NCBI GenBank assembly: GCA_020444775.1
Contig: JAGRHX010000097.1
Location: 1-6,562 of the forward strand
Source: Gammaproteobacteria bacterium
GTDB taxonomy: Bacteria; Pseudomonadota; Gammaproteobacteria; HK1
Length of the DNA: 6,562 nucleotides
Direction of reading: 5' to 3'
A program made the position numbers and the translations under genes. Shown one piece after another: positions 6,399 to 6,562 of this stretch. Each line of letters starts with the position of its first letter. Position 1 is the stretch's first letter. A model generated the notes under the pieces. The model worked only from the letters and a program-made list of their open reading frames with translations, was not told the DNA's origin and made no database searches.

Positions 6399-6413
6399 CT
6401 GGCGGCCGGCCAG
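6399..6413 (-). other. Short stem-loop in the leader of the TPR lipoprotein gene
   Basis: CTGGC and GCCAG pair around a 5-nt GC-rich loop, ending 25 nt upstream of the ATG at 6374. In such GC-rich sequence a 5-bp stem may be chance. I see no clear sigma-70 or sigma-54 promoter in 6375-6510. Confidence 0.15.
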
Positions 6414-6506
6414 TGGTGATGGTGGTCGGATGGACACGCGATCCCGCGGCTGGCCCGGTGCCTGGTCGCCATCGTCTCTTCTCATCGTATCTCGTGGTCT
6501 GCAGGT

Positions 6507-6524
6507 CGGGTCAGCTCAGACCCG
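6507..6524 (-). other. Inverted repeat at the end of the possible upstream gene
   Basis: CGGGTC and GACCCG form a perfect 6-bp stem with a 6-nt loop, overlapping the TGA of the frame that enters from the right edge. There is no T-run after it, so it is at best a weak terminator or a 3'-end stabilising structure. Confidence 0.25.
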
Positions 6525-6562
6525 GGTAGGCTCCCAGACCGCGAAGGGTGAGCACTGCGAGG
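6511..6562 (-). CDS. Possible C-terminal fragment of an upstream gene
   Basis: One minus-strand frame is open from the window edge to a TGA at 6511-6513 and would encode the tail LAVLTLRGLGAYPGLS. It would end 136 bp before the TPR lipoprotein start, and its stop lies in a 6-bp hairpin. The other two frames also stay open for most of this short stretch, so the choice of frame is uncertain. Too short to assign a family. Confidence 0.25.
   Translation of the reverse strand, partial: LAVLTLRGLGAYPGLS

Noticed and set aside
5829..6419. A 196-codon plus-strand frame opposite the start of the TPR lipoprotein gene
   Set aside because: Antisense shadow of the signal peptide and first TPRs; no independent coding evidence.
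6375..6485. A 37-residue N-terminal extension of the TPR lipoprotein from an ATG at 6485
   Set aside because: It would bury the signal peptide and lipobox inside the protein, whereas the ATG at 6374 has a good Shine-Dalgarno and starts the signal sequence.
1..6562. PEP-CTERM sorting signals, exosortase, tRNA genes, CRISPR arrays, insertion sequences
   Set aside because: I looked for a PEP motif followed by a hydrophobic helix and basic tail, cloverleaf-like segments, regularly spaced repeats and transposase frames with inverted ends, and found none.

Overview
The window comes from a high-GC Gram-negative bacterium, most likely a gamma- or betaproteobacterium. The genes use GC-rich codons, and they encode a lipoprotein, an outer-membrane polysaccharide export protein and an outer-membrane beta-barrel. 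These families travel with the XrtA/PEP-CTERM (exosortase) exopolysaccharide locus. Every gene I can support lies on the minus strand, so the locus reads from high to low coordinates. The large open frames on the plus strand look like antisense shadows of GC-rich codon usage.

In transcription order: (1) 6511-6562 may hold the last 16 codons of an upstream gene. (2) 3918-6374 encodes a large TPR-repeat lipoprotein resembling PrsT. (3) A 103-bp gap contains a 15-bp tandem duplication, twin AACCGGTT palindromes and a 16-codon reading frame whose TGA overlaps the next start codon. (4) 3179-3814 encodes a Wza/GumB-type polysaccharide export protein (Poly_export plus SLBB). (5) 1955-3157, after a 21-bp gap, encodes an outer-membrane beta-barrel of the XrtA/PEP-CTERM-associated type. 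(6) 1703-1954 is a 252-bp non-coding gap with a good sigma-54 (-24/-12) promoter candidate, an upstream dyad and a 13-bp tandem repeat. (7) 836-1702 encodes an ExeA/GspA-like AAA ATPase of the XrtA-associated family, with a GTG start. (8) 739-835 holds two hairpins. (9) From about 759 to base 1 and off the edge runs a DUF1045-family 2H phosphoesterase that is easy to miss because its stop codon is outside the window.

Functionally, genes 2-7 look like part of an exopolysaccharide export and secretion-control cluster. The export protein would form or gate the outer-membrane exit, the barrel would be an outer-membrane partner, the TPR lipoprotein would scaffold in the periplasm, and the ATPase would act on the cytoplasmic side. 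The Wzc-like chain-length determinant and the tyrosine kinase usually found between the export and barrel genes are absent from that position. The deacetylase often found after the ATPase is replaced by the 2H phosphoesterase. No exosortase or PEP-CTERM substrate lies in the window.
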